In this document: piece after piece, positions 6,319 through 13,086 of the stretch
Layout: every line of letters begins with the position of its first letter
Numbering within the stretch: position 1 is the first letter of the stretch
The notes under the pieces: model-generated
Seen by the model: the letters and a program-made list of their open reading frames with translations, nothing else
Database searches by the model: none
Told to the model about the DNA's origin: nothing
Translations under genes and position numbers: made by a program
From: Butyricicoccus_A sp963588905
GTDB taxonomy: Bacteria; Bacillota; Clostridia; Oscillospirales; Butyricicoccaceae
Length of the DNA stretch: 13,091 nucleotides
Direction: 5' to 3'
NCBI GenBank assembly: GCA_963588905.1
Contig: CAVAJF010000028.1
Coordinates: 1 to 13,091 of the forward strand

Positions 6319-9300
6319 GCTTTGCACATTTACATGTACATACGGAATTCAGCTTGCTGGACGGCGCCTGCCGGATTGGCAATATGATGGAGCATGTGAA
6401 GGAGCTCGGACAGGACGCCATTGCCATTACCGATCACGGTGTGATGTATGGCGTCATTGATTTTTATCGTGCGGCGAAGGCGGCAGGCATCAAGCCGGTC
6501 ATTGGCTGTGAGGTGTATGTCGCACGCCGGACACGGTTTGACAAGGATCATCACTTGGACAGCAATCCCTATCATTTGATTTTGCTGTGCAAAAACGAAG
6601 AGGGCTATCGCAATCTGATTCACATGGTCAGCCTGTCGTTTTCCGAGGGCTTTTACAATAAACCGCGCATTGATTGGGAGCTGCTCAAGCAATATCACAG
6701 CGGTCTGATTGCTATGTCTGCGTGTCTGGCAGGTGAAGTGGCATCTAAAATCTTGCAGCAAAACTATGAGGGCGCCAAACAAACGGCGCTGAACTACCGG
6801 GAAGTCTTTGGCGAAGATTATTATTTGGAAATTCAGGATCATCATCTGACAGAGGATGACGATGTGTGCCGCGGTGTCATGCGCATTGCGGAAGAGACGG
6901 GCATTCCGCTCGTGGCGACCAACGATGCGCACTATACGCGCAAAGAGGACGCGCATATGCAGGATGTTCTCATGTGCATTCAGACCGGAAAAACCGTCGA
7001 TGATATTGATCGAATGCGATTTGAGACGGAAGAATTTTATCTGAAATCCGAGGAGGAAATGGCGGCACTGTTTCCCAACCATCCGGAGGCGATTGCCAAT
7101 ACGATGGAAATCGTCGATAAATGCAATCTGGACTTTACGTTTGGACAGTACCACCTGCCATCGTTTGATGTGCCGGAGGGATATACGGCGGAAGAATATC
7201 TGCACAAGCTGTGTATGGAAGGCTTTGACCGACGCTATGACCCAAATGACACGGAAAAGCGTGAGCGATTGCAGTATGAGCTGGACATGATTCAGCGCAT
7301 GGGATTTGTCGATTATTTCTTGATCGTATGGGATTTTATTCACTACGCCAAGACGCACGGCATTCCGGTCGGCCCGGGCAGAGGCTCGGCGGCAGGCTCG
7401 ATGGTTGCCTATTGTCTGGATATTACGACGCTTGACCCGATTCAGTATTCGCTGTATTTTGAACGATTTTTGAATCCGGAACGCGTCAGTATGCCGGATA
7501 TTGATGTGGATTTCTGTTATGAGCGCCGACAGGAAGTCATTGATTACGTCACGCGAAAATATGGCGCGGATCATGTCGCACAGATCGTGACGTTTGGCAC
7601 GATGGCAGCGCGCAATGCGATTCGGGATGTCGGTCGTGCGCTCAACATTCCGTATGGTGATGTCGATGTGGTGGCAAAGCTGATCCCGACAGAACTGCAC
7701 ATTACGATTGATAAAGCGCTGGCGGCATCCGAGCAGCTGCGGCAAATGTATGAGAGTAATGAGACGGTACACAAGCTCATTGACACGGCACGCAGCTTGG
7801 AGGGAATGCCGCGCCATGCGTCTACGCACGCAGCTGGTGTTGTCATTACCAATGAACCGGTCGATCACTATGTTCCGCTCGCCGCCAACGACGGCAATCT
7901 GGTCACACAGTTTATTATGACCACGCTGGAAGAGCTGGGCTTGCTCAAGATGGACTTTTTGGGTCTGCGAAATCTGACCGTGCTTTCCGATGCGGAAAAA
8001 ATGGTGCAGCGGGCGTATCCGGATTTTCATCTGGATGCTATTTCTCTGAATGACGATGCGACCTATGCGATGCTGGCGCAGGGCAAAACGGCGGGTGTAT
8101 TCCAGCTCGAAAGTGCGGGCATTACCAATGTTGTCACAGGACTCAAGCCGCATTCGATTGAAGATATTACCGCTGTTGTCGCGCTGTATCGGCCGGGCCC
8201 GATGCAGTCAATTCCGCGCTATATCGCGTGCAAGCATGATCCGTCACAGGTAAAATACAAGCATCCGCTGTTAAAAGACATTCTCGACGTCACCTATGGC
8301 TGTATGGTCTATCAGGAACAGGTCATGGAAGTCTTCCGCGTGCTGGCGGGATACTCTCTTGGCAAGGCAGATATGGTGCGCCGCGCGATGTCCAAGAAAA
8401 AAATGAAGGAATTGGCGAAAGAACGGACCAATTTCATTTACGGCAACGAGGAATTGGGCATTGACGGTGCGATTAAGCGCGGTGTCGATGAACAGACAGC
8501 GGAATCCGTTTTCGATGAGATTATGGACTTTGCCAACTATGCCTTTAACAAGGCACATGCCGTTTGCTATGCTGTCGTGTCCTATCAGACAGCATATATG
8601 AAATGCCATTATCCACAGGAATACATGGCAGCACTGCTGACGAGTGTGTTGGAAACATCTCCTAAAGTATCAGAATATATCGGTGCGGCGCGGGCAATGG
8701 GAATCAAGGTTCTGCCGCCGGATGTCAATACGTCTTGCGAGGGATTCACAGTATCGGACGGCAATATCCGATTTGGTCTCGCGGCAATCCGCAATGTCGG
8801 ACGCGGCTTCTTAAAAGAAATGGAGCAGGAGCGTAAGCAGGGCGGTGCGTTTACATCGTTTGAGGATTTCTGCGACCGCATGTATCCGAAGGAACTCAAT
8901 CGCCGTGCGCTGGAAGGCTTAGTGAAATCCGGCGCATTTGATTCGCTGGGCTATCGCAGAAGCCAGCTGCTGCGGGTATATGACGCGGTACTCAATGACG
9001 TTGCCAGTGCGACAAAGAAAAATATTGCAGGGCAGATGGATTTGTTTGGCATGGGCGCAGAGGAGAAAAAAGAAACCATTCACATTCCCGATGTGCCGGA
9101 GCTATCCAAGCGTGATTTGCTCTCGATGGAAAAAGAAACGACCGGTTTGTATTTGTCCGGGCATCCGCTGGATGACTATCGAGACCTCATTGAACAGGCG
9201 GATTGTGCGACAGTTCGGGCAATTGCAGAGGATTTGTCGAGCGAGCGGCAGAGCGTTGAGCCGCCCAAATATCAGGACGGTATGCACGTTATCCTGGCAG

Positions 9301-9860
9301 CTGTTATCACATCGGTCCGCATGAAAACCACCAAAAACAACACCATGATGGCGTATGTGACGGCGGAAGATTTGACGGGATCCGTAGAGCTAATTGCGTT
9401 TTCTTCGGTATTGCAGCAGGCGGGCGACTGGCTGCGCGAGGATAAAACGGTGTGGATTGCCGGACACATTGATGCGCGCGAGGATGAAGCGCCAAAAATC
9501 CTGCCGTCTGCGGTGTATCCGCTAGAAGAGCAGTATTTGGAACAAGCACGCGAAGCTCTGCAGGAACGCGGCTCTTCCAGACGCCGAGAAGCATCGAGGC
9601 AGGCGCCGCAGCAGAACCATGCGGCGTCTGGCGGCTGTCGGCACAAGTTATATCTGCGCATCAGCAGCATGGATGATCCGAAACTGCCGGAAGTCAAAGC
9701 CCTGCTCGGTCAATATCGCGGGGATTTACCGGTGTATTTGTTCTGTGCGGATACGCGGAAGACGCTGCGAGCGGCTCCGTCTATGTGGGTGTACAACAAT
9801 TTACTTTTCCTAGACAAATTAAGGTTTATTCTTGGCGAAGAAAATGTTATAATGAAATGA
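6315..9860 (+). CDS. dnaE: DNA polymerase III subunit alpha (DnaE type)
   Basis: The C-family replicative polymerase alpha subunit, 1181 residues, close to full-length DnaE. The N-terminal PHP domain keeps metal-ligand motifs HLHVHTEFS (5-13), TDHG (39-42), GCEVY and TNDAHY, so it may be an active exonuclease/phosphoesterase. The palm carries GPGRGSAAGS (from 353), PDIDVDF (394-400) with catalytic D395 and D397, and KMDFLGLRNL with the third aspartate D547. FNKAHAVCYAVVSYQ and a helix-hairpin-helix region with ELNRRALEGLVKSGAF follow. A C-terminal OB fold contains VTAEDLTGSVELIAFSSV. A polar Arg/Gln-rich linker precedes the variable C-terminal tail. Start: AGGAGG (6302-6307) before ATG 6315, overlapping the whiA stop as ATGA. 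Clostridia usually also encode PolC; it is not in the window. Confidence 0.97.
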   Translation: MSFAHLHVHTEFSLLDGACRIGNMMEHVKELGQDAIAITDHGVMYGVIDFYRAAKAAGIKPVIGCEVYVARRTRFDKDHHLDSNPYHLILLCKNEEGYRNLIHMVSLSFSEGFYNKPRIDWELLKQYHSGLIAMSACLAGEVASKILQQNYEGAKQTALNYREVFGEDYYLEIQDHHLTEDDDVCRGVMRIAEETGIPLVATNDAHYTRKEDAHMQDVLMCIQTGKTVDDIDRMRFETEEFYLKSEEEMAALFPNHPEAIANTMEIVDKCNLDFTFGQYHLPSFDVPEGYTAEEYLHKLCMEGFDRRYDPNDTEKRERLQYELDMIQRMGFVDYFLIVWDFIHYAKTHGIPVGPGRGSAAGSMVAYCLDITTLDPIQYSLYFERFLNPERVSMPDIDVDFCYERRQEVIDYVTRKYGADHVAQIVTFGTMAARNAIRDVGRALNIPYGDVDVVAKLIPTELHITIDKALAASEQLRQMYESNETVHKLIDTARSLEGMPRHASTHAAGVVITNEPVDHYVPLAANDGNLVTQFIMTTLEELGLLKMDFLGLRNLTVLSDAEKMVQRAYPDFHLDAISLNDDATYAMLAQGKTAGVFQLESAGITNVVTGLKPHSIEDITAVVALYRPGPMQSIPRYIACKHDPSQVKYKHPLLKDILDVTYGCMVYQEQVMEVFRVLAGYSLGKADMVRRAMSKKKMKELAKERTNFIYGNEELGIDGAIKRGVDEQTAESVFDEIMDFANYAFNKAHAVCYAVVSYQTAYMKCHYPQEYMAALLTSVLETSPKVSEYIGAARAMGIKVLPPDVNTSCEGFTVSDGNIRFGLAAIRNVGRGFLKEMEQERKQGGAFTSFEDFCDRMYPKELNRRALEGLVKSGAFDSLGYRRSQLLRVYDAVLNDVASATKKNIAGQMDLFGMGAEEKKETIHIPDVPELSKRDLLSMEKETTGLYLSGHPLDDYRDLIEQADCATVRAIAEDLSSERQSVEPPKYQDGMHVILAAVITSVRMKTTKNNTMMAYVTAEDLTGSVELIAFSSVLQQAGDWLREDKTVWIAGHIDAREDEAPKILPSAVYPLEEQYLEQAREALQERGSSRRREASRQAPQQNHAASGGCRHKLYLRISSMDDPKLPEVKALLGQYRGDLPVYLFCADTRKTLRAAPSMWVYNNLLFLDKLRFILGEENVIMK
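9825..9853 (+). promoter_or_regulatory. Predicted pfkA promoter inside the end of dnaE
   Basis: TGTTATAAT (9845-9853) is an extended -10 with a perfect TATAAT. The weak -35 TTTATT (9825-9830) is at 17-bp spacing. It overlaps the last codons of dnaE and would start transcription near 9860, giving pfkA a leader of about 147 nt. No terminator separates dnaE from pfkA, so read-through from the operon is also likely. Confidence 0.6.
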
Positions 9861-9893
9861 AGATCCGATGGAGAATGGGAAACGACCGGATCT
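9861..9893 (+). other. Stem-loop at the 5' end of the pfkA leader
   Basis: AGATCCG (9861-9867) pairs with CGGATCT (9887-9893), a 7-bp stem with a 19-nt loop. It is not followed by T residues, so it is not a normal intrinsic terminator. It begins right at the predicted pfkA transcript start, where a 5' hairpin could stabilise the mRNA. No known riboswitch class is recognised in 9861-10006. Confidence 0.4.
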
Positions 9894-10006
9894 GTGAAAT
9901 GGAACCATACATGCATACATCATTTCATTTATCAAGCTGAAAAACTTTTTGCGCTGAAATACGGGAAGGCATTCAGAGCAAAAAGCAGGATCGGAGGAAA
10001 CACATC

Positions 10007-10981
10007 ATGGCAAAGCAGATCAAAAGAATTGGCGTCCTGACGAGTGGCGGCGATGCACCGGGCATGAATGCGGTTGTTCGTGCAGTTGTTCGTACAACGG
10101 CAGCATATGGCATTTCTTGTCTCGGCATTCGACGCGGTTATCGCGGTTTGATTAACGGCGATATTGTTGAGCTGGGCGCACGAAGCGTTGACGGCATCAT
10201 CTCAAAGGGTGGTACCATGTTGTACACGGCTCGCTGCTTGGAAATGCTGACAGAAGAAGGCCTGCAGCAGGCAGCAGATAACGCACAGTACATGGGACTG
10301 GATGGTCTGATTGTGTGCGGCGGCGACGGTAGCTTCCGCGGTGCGCAGGCTCTGTCTCGCAAGGGCATTCCGGCAATCGGTGTGCCGGGCACCATTGATA
10401 ACGATATTGTATGCTCGGATTATACCATTGGTTTTGACTCGGCCTGCAATACAGCCATTCAGGCAGTCGATAAGCTGCGCGATACGATGCAGTCTCATGA
10501 ACGCTGTTCGGTTGTTGAGGTAATGGGACGCCGTGCCGGTCATCTGGCACTGGATGTCGGTGTTGCCTGCGGTGCAACGGCAATTCTGCTGCCGGAGCGC
10601 GAGCTGGACTTTGAAGAATCCATCGTCAAGAAGATGCGTGCAAACCGTATTCGCGGCAGAAAGCATCATATTATTATCGTGGCAGAGGGCGTCGGCAATG
10701 CACAGGATGTTGCAGACCGCATTCACACGGCGACTGGTATTGATGCCCGCGTGACCATTCTGGGTCATGTACAGCGTGGCGGCTCTCCGACCGTTCGTGA
10801 CCGTGTGATGGCAACTCGTATGGGCTATCATGCTGTGAAGATCCTCGTAGAGGGCAAATCCAATCGTGTTGTCTGCTCGCGCAACAACGAGATCACAGAC
10901 TACGACATCGAGGAAGGCCTGAACATGAGCAAGGATCTGAATCAGGAGCTGTACGAAGTCGCACAGACTGTTTCCATCTAA
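10007..10981 (+). CDS. pfkA: ATP-dependent 6-phosphofructokinase
   Basis: PfkA phosphorylates fructose 6-phosphate to fructose 1,6-bisphosphate, the committed glycolytic step, as a cytosolic tetramer. At 324 residues it is a standard bacterial enzyme. It shows TSGGDAPGMNAVVR (12-25), GGDGS (105-109), PGTIDND (127-133) with catalytic D131, EVMGRRAGHLA (171-181) and GHVQRGG (253-259). G108 and G128 are the glycines that mark ATP rather than pyrophosphate as phosphoryl donor. In the effector site, R25, R29 and R158 are kept, but by my hand alignment the positions of E. coli R54 and E187 are A58 and T191, so regulation by ADP or PEP may differ. GGAGG (9993-9997) precedes the ATG. It has its own promoter and a strong terminator. 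Confidence 0.97.
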   Translation: MAKQIKRIGVLTSGGDAPGMNAVVRAVVRTTAAYGISCLGIRRGYRGLINGDIVELGARSVDGIISKGGTMLYTARCLEMLTEEGLQQAADNAQYMGLDGLIVCGGDGSFRGAQALSRKGIPAIGVPGTIDNDIVCSDYTIGFDSACNTAIQAVDKLRDTMQSHERCSVVEVMGRRAGHLALDVGVACGATAILLPERELDFEESIVKKMRANRIRGRKHHIIIVAEGVGNAQDVADRIHTATGIDARVTILGHVQRGGSPTVRDRVMATRMGYHAVKILVEGKSNRVVCSRNNEITDYDIEEGLNMSKDLNQELYEVAQTVSI

Positions 10982-10994
10982 TCGGAATAACACA

Positions 10995-11030
10995 AAAAAG
11001 AGGGACGGTTGTTTTTCCGCCCCTCTTTTT
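10995..11030 (+). terminator. Intrinsic terminator of pfkA
   Basis: AAAAAGAGGG (10995-11004) pairs with CCCTCTTTTT (11021-11030). Inside this, after an A-C mismatch, CGG pairs with CCG around an 8-nt loop. The stem ends in five T. It lies 14 nt past the pfkA stop and only 20 nt before the next start codon. Confidence 0.85.
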
Positions 11031-11050
11031 GTTTGAGAAAGGGATAGATC

Positions 11051-11785
11051 ATGCAAAAATCAGTAATTATTACCGGTGCAACGCGTGGCATTGGCCGCGC
11101 CTGTGCCTTACAATTTGCCAAGATGGGATGGCGCGTGACAGGAAGCTATGTCAAGTCCGAACAAACGGCGCAGGAATTAGAACAAGAGATCGAAAAAATG
11201 GGCGGAGCTTGTCAGTGCATCCAGGTGGATTTGCGCGATTCCGGCGCGGTAGAGCGCATGGTCAAGCTGGCGCAGATGGCGTATGGCACGCCGGATGCCA
11301 TTGTGTGCAACGCGGGTATTGCACAGCAAAAGCTGTTTTCCGATATTACAGAGGAAGATTGGGACAATATGTTTGATGTCAACACCAAGGGAGTATACCG
11401 CGTGATTCATGCGGCGCTGCCGATGCTGTTGTCGGAACAAAAAGGAAGTATTGTCACGGTGTCATCTATATGGGGGCAGACTGGCGGATCTTGTGAGGTA
11501 CATTATTCTGCGTCTAAAGCGGCGGTGATTGGTATGACGAAAGCACTTGCCAAAGAGCTTGGTTTATCCGGTATTCGCGTCAACTGCGTGGCGCCGGGAG
11601 TCATTGATACGGATATGAACCGAATGCACGGCGCAGATGTCATGCAGGAGCTTGCGGAAGAGACGCCACTCGGCAAAAATGGCACACCGGAAGAAGTCGC
11701 AGAGGCGATTTACTGGCTGGCATCGGAGCAGGCGCGGTTTGTCACAGGACAAGTTCTGGGAGTAAACGGCGGATTTTATATCTGA
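11051..11785 (+). CDS. Short-chain dehydrogenase/reductase, FabG/YmfI-like
   Basis: A 244-residue classical SDR, predicted NAD(P)H-dependent and cytosolic. The cofactor motif is TGATRGIG (8-15), followed by D60, NAG (87-89) and N111. The catalytic residues are S139, Y152 and K156 in YSASK. From memory, the segments NAGIAQQKLF, SSIWGQTGGSCEVHYSASK and APGVIDTDMN resemble clostridial proteins annotated as YmfI-like, the 5-aminopentanone reductase that finishes a modification of elongation factor P. The alternative is 3-oxoacyl-ACP reductase (FabG). There is no fatty-acid gene cluster around it, which weakly favours the YmfI-like reading. A binding site of AAAGGG type (about 11038-11043) precedes the ATG. 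It starts 20 nt after the pfkA terminator and has no obvious promoter of its own. Confidence 0.9.
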   Translation: MQKSVIITGATRGIGRACALQFAKMGWRVTGSYVKSEQTAQELEQEIEKMGGACQCIQVDLRDSGAVERMVKLAQMAYGTPDAIVCNAGIAQQKLFSDITEEDWDNMFDVNTKGVYRVIHAALPMLLSEQKGSIVTVSSIWGQTGGSCEVHYSASKAAVIGMTKALAKELGLSGIRVNCVAPGVIDTDMNRMHGADVMQELAEETPLGKNGTPEEVAEAIYWLASEQARFVTGQVLGVNGGFYI

Positions 11786-11793
11786 ATAAAAAG

Positions 11794-11830
11794 AAAACGC
11801 TGAGAAGGTTAAAACCTCTCAGCGTTTTTT
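11794..11830 (+). terminator. Bidirectional intrinsic terminator between the SDR gene and metA
   Basis: AAAACGCTGAG (11794-11804) pairs with CTCAGCGTTTT (11818-11828), topped by AGGT/ACCT with a TAAA loop and one bulged A. Six T follow on the plus strand (11825-11830). On the minus strand the stem is followed by TTTTCTTTTT, so it can also end metA transcripts. It lies between the two convergent stop codons. Confidence 0.88.
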
Positions 11831-11846
11831 ACGGTTGTCATGCGAA

Positions 11847-12770
11847 TTAAATCAAAGAATTCAATTCATATGGCGTGGACTGGTAAACATAATAGTTTAG
11901 CCAGTTTGTAAACAGCAGTGTAGAATGAGAACGCCACGACAGCCGCGGCTCATTGTGCGGATCATCTCCGTCAAAGTAGTTTTCCGGAATGTCCGGATTG
12001 AGTCCCTTGTGCAGATCGCGGAAATATTCCTTTGCCAGCGTGTCCTTATCGTATTCGCTGTGACCGGTGACAAACAGCTGTCGGCCATTTTTGGCGGCAA
12101 TCAGATACGGACCGGCTTCATAGGATTCTGCGAGCAAAATCAGATTGTGATTGCACAGAATATCCTCTGAGAGCACAGTGGTGTAACGAGAATGCGGTGC
12201 TTTGAATACGTCATCAAAGCCTCGAAGCAGGCTCTCGTTGGTACGGTTCGGCATAATATGATGCTTGTAGATACCAGCAATCTTTTTTGGAAGCAGATGC
12301 TTTTGAATACCATAATGATAATACAAGCCAGCCTGTGCGCCCCAGCAGATATGCAGCGTAGAATGTACATGTGTTTTTGTCCATTCCATGATTTCAACTA
12401 GTTCCGGCCAGTAATCGACTTCTTCAAACGCCATTTTTTCAACTGGAGCACCGGTGATAATAAAACCATCATAATATTGATCTTTAATGTCCTCAAAGGT
12501 CTGATAAAATTTGAGCAGATGATCTTCCGGTGTATTTGTCGATTTATGCGTTGCCGTCTGAATCAAGTCGATTTCAATCTGAATCGGCGTGTTGGAAAGA
12601 CAGCGAAGAATCTGGGTTTCCGTGACGATTTTGGTCGGCATCAGGTTGAGGATCGCAATGCGGAGCGGGCGAATGTGCTGAGTAGTCGCGCGATGATGCG
12701 TCATGACAAAGATATTTTCACTTTCCAGCACCGCGCAGGCAGGCAGACTGTTTTCTACGATAATAGGCAT
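11847..12770 (-). CDS. metA: Homoserine O-acetyltransferase (MetA family)
   Basis: MetA acylates the hydroxyl of L-homoserine, the first step specific to methionine synthesis, in the cytosol. The 307-residue protein aligns end to end with E. coli MetA from MPI through FTNWLNYYVYQ. The catalytic cysteine is C142 in HICWGAQAG, and the His/Glu partners are H237 and E239 in GHSEYD. Residue 111, in GAPVE, is glutamate. In characterised family members glutamate here goes with acetyl-CoA use and glycine with succinyl-CoA use (E. coli), so acetyltransferase activity is predicted despite the family's historical succinyltransferase name. The ATG (12768-12770) follows a strong AAGGAGG site. The promoter is strong and the leader short, with no SAM riboswitch or T-box. 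Convergent with the SDR gene and divergent from the tandem promoters. Confidence 0.96.
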   Translation of the reverse strand: MPIIVENSLPACAVLESENIFVMTHHRATTQHIRPLRIAILNLMPTKIVTETQILRCLSNTPIQIEIDLIQTATHKSTNTPEDHLLKFYQTFEDIKDQYYDGFIITGAPVEKMAFEEVDYWPELVEIMEWTKTHVHSTLHICWGAQAGLYYHYGIQKHLLPKKIAGIYKHHIMPNRTNESLLRGFDDVFKAPHSRYTTVLSEDILCNHNLILLAESYEAGPYLIAAKNGRQLFVTGHSEYDKDTLAKEYFRDLHKGLNPDIPENYFDGDDPHNEPRLSWRSHSTLLFTNWLNYYVYQSTPYELNSLI

Positions 12771-12805
12771 AGAAATCCTCCTTTTGCAGTCTAGTTTTGA
12801 ACCAC

Positions 12806-12834
12806 ATTATAGCACACGGAGAGGCATAGGTCAA
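12806..12834 (-). promoter_or_regulatory. Predicted strong sigma-A promoter of metA
   Basis: On the minus strand the -35 is TTGACC (12834-12829) and the -10 is a perfect TATAAT (12811-12806), with a 17-bp spacer. The predicted start, near 12799, leaves a leader of about 29 nt, which is too short for a methionine-related riboswitch. AT-rich DNA (12835-12858) lies upstream. Confidence 0.8.
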
Positions 12835-12861
12835 AATATTTTAGAAAATTGGAAAAAAGTG

Positions 12862-12890
12862 TTGACAGAAGGGGGACGACATGGTATTAT
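12862..12890 (+). promoter_or_regulatory. Tandem promoter P1
   Basis: Perfect -35 TTGACA (12862-12867), 17-bp spacer, -10 TATTAT (12885-12890). AAAAAAGTG (12853-12861) and further A/T-rich DNA sit directly upstream, like an UP element. Confidence 0.8.
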
Positions 12891-12957
12891 ATTCAGGCAC
12901 TCGACGAGAGCGCGAACGTCAAATGAATGAAAAGCAACGATCGGAAGAAAAAAGTGC

Positions 12958-12986
12958 TTGACAAGATGGCGAAAACGTGCTAAAAT
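12958..12986 (+). promoter_or_regulatory. Tandem promoter P2
   Basis: Perfect -35 TTGACA (12958-12963), 17-bp spacer, -10 TAAAAT (12981-12986). AAAAAAGTGC (12948-12957) immediately precedes the -35, matching the element at P1. Confidence 0.8.
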
Positions 12987-13057
12987 GAACGAGTTGCAGC
13001 CGAGAAATCGGTTGAAACACATCGAAATATGTTTGGAAAAAGAAATGAAAAAAGTTC

Positions 13058-13086
13058 TTGACAAACCGCTGAATACGATGTATAAT
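13058..13086 (+). promoter_or_regulatory. Tandem promoter P3
   Basis: Perfect -35 TTGACA (13058-13063), 17-bp spacer, perfect -10 TATAAT (13081-13086). AAAAAAGTTC (13048-13057) precedes the -35. This full-consensus promoter would start transcription right at or just beyond the window edge. Confidence 0.85.

Noticed and set aside
6330..8153. 607-residue open frame antisense to dnaE
   Set aside because: It lies wholly opposite dnaE, whose motifs are unmistakable. Its translation shows no recognised domain and looks like the complement of biased codons. No ribosome binding site or promoter supports it.
10202..11056. 284-residue antisense frame over pfkA
   Set aside because: It is the complement of a clear phosphofructokinase gene and crosses the pfkA terminator. 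No family features.
12771..12834. SAM riboswitch or T-box in front of metA
   Set aside because: The distance between the strong promoter and the start codon is too short for any known class.
12703..13064. Small open frames on both strands in the right intergenic region
   Set aside because: They overlap the metA start and the tandem promoters, lack ribosome binding sites, and their translations look random.
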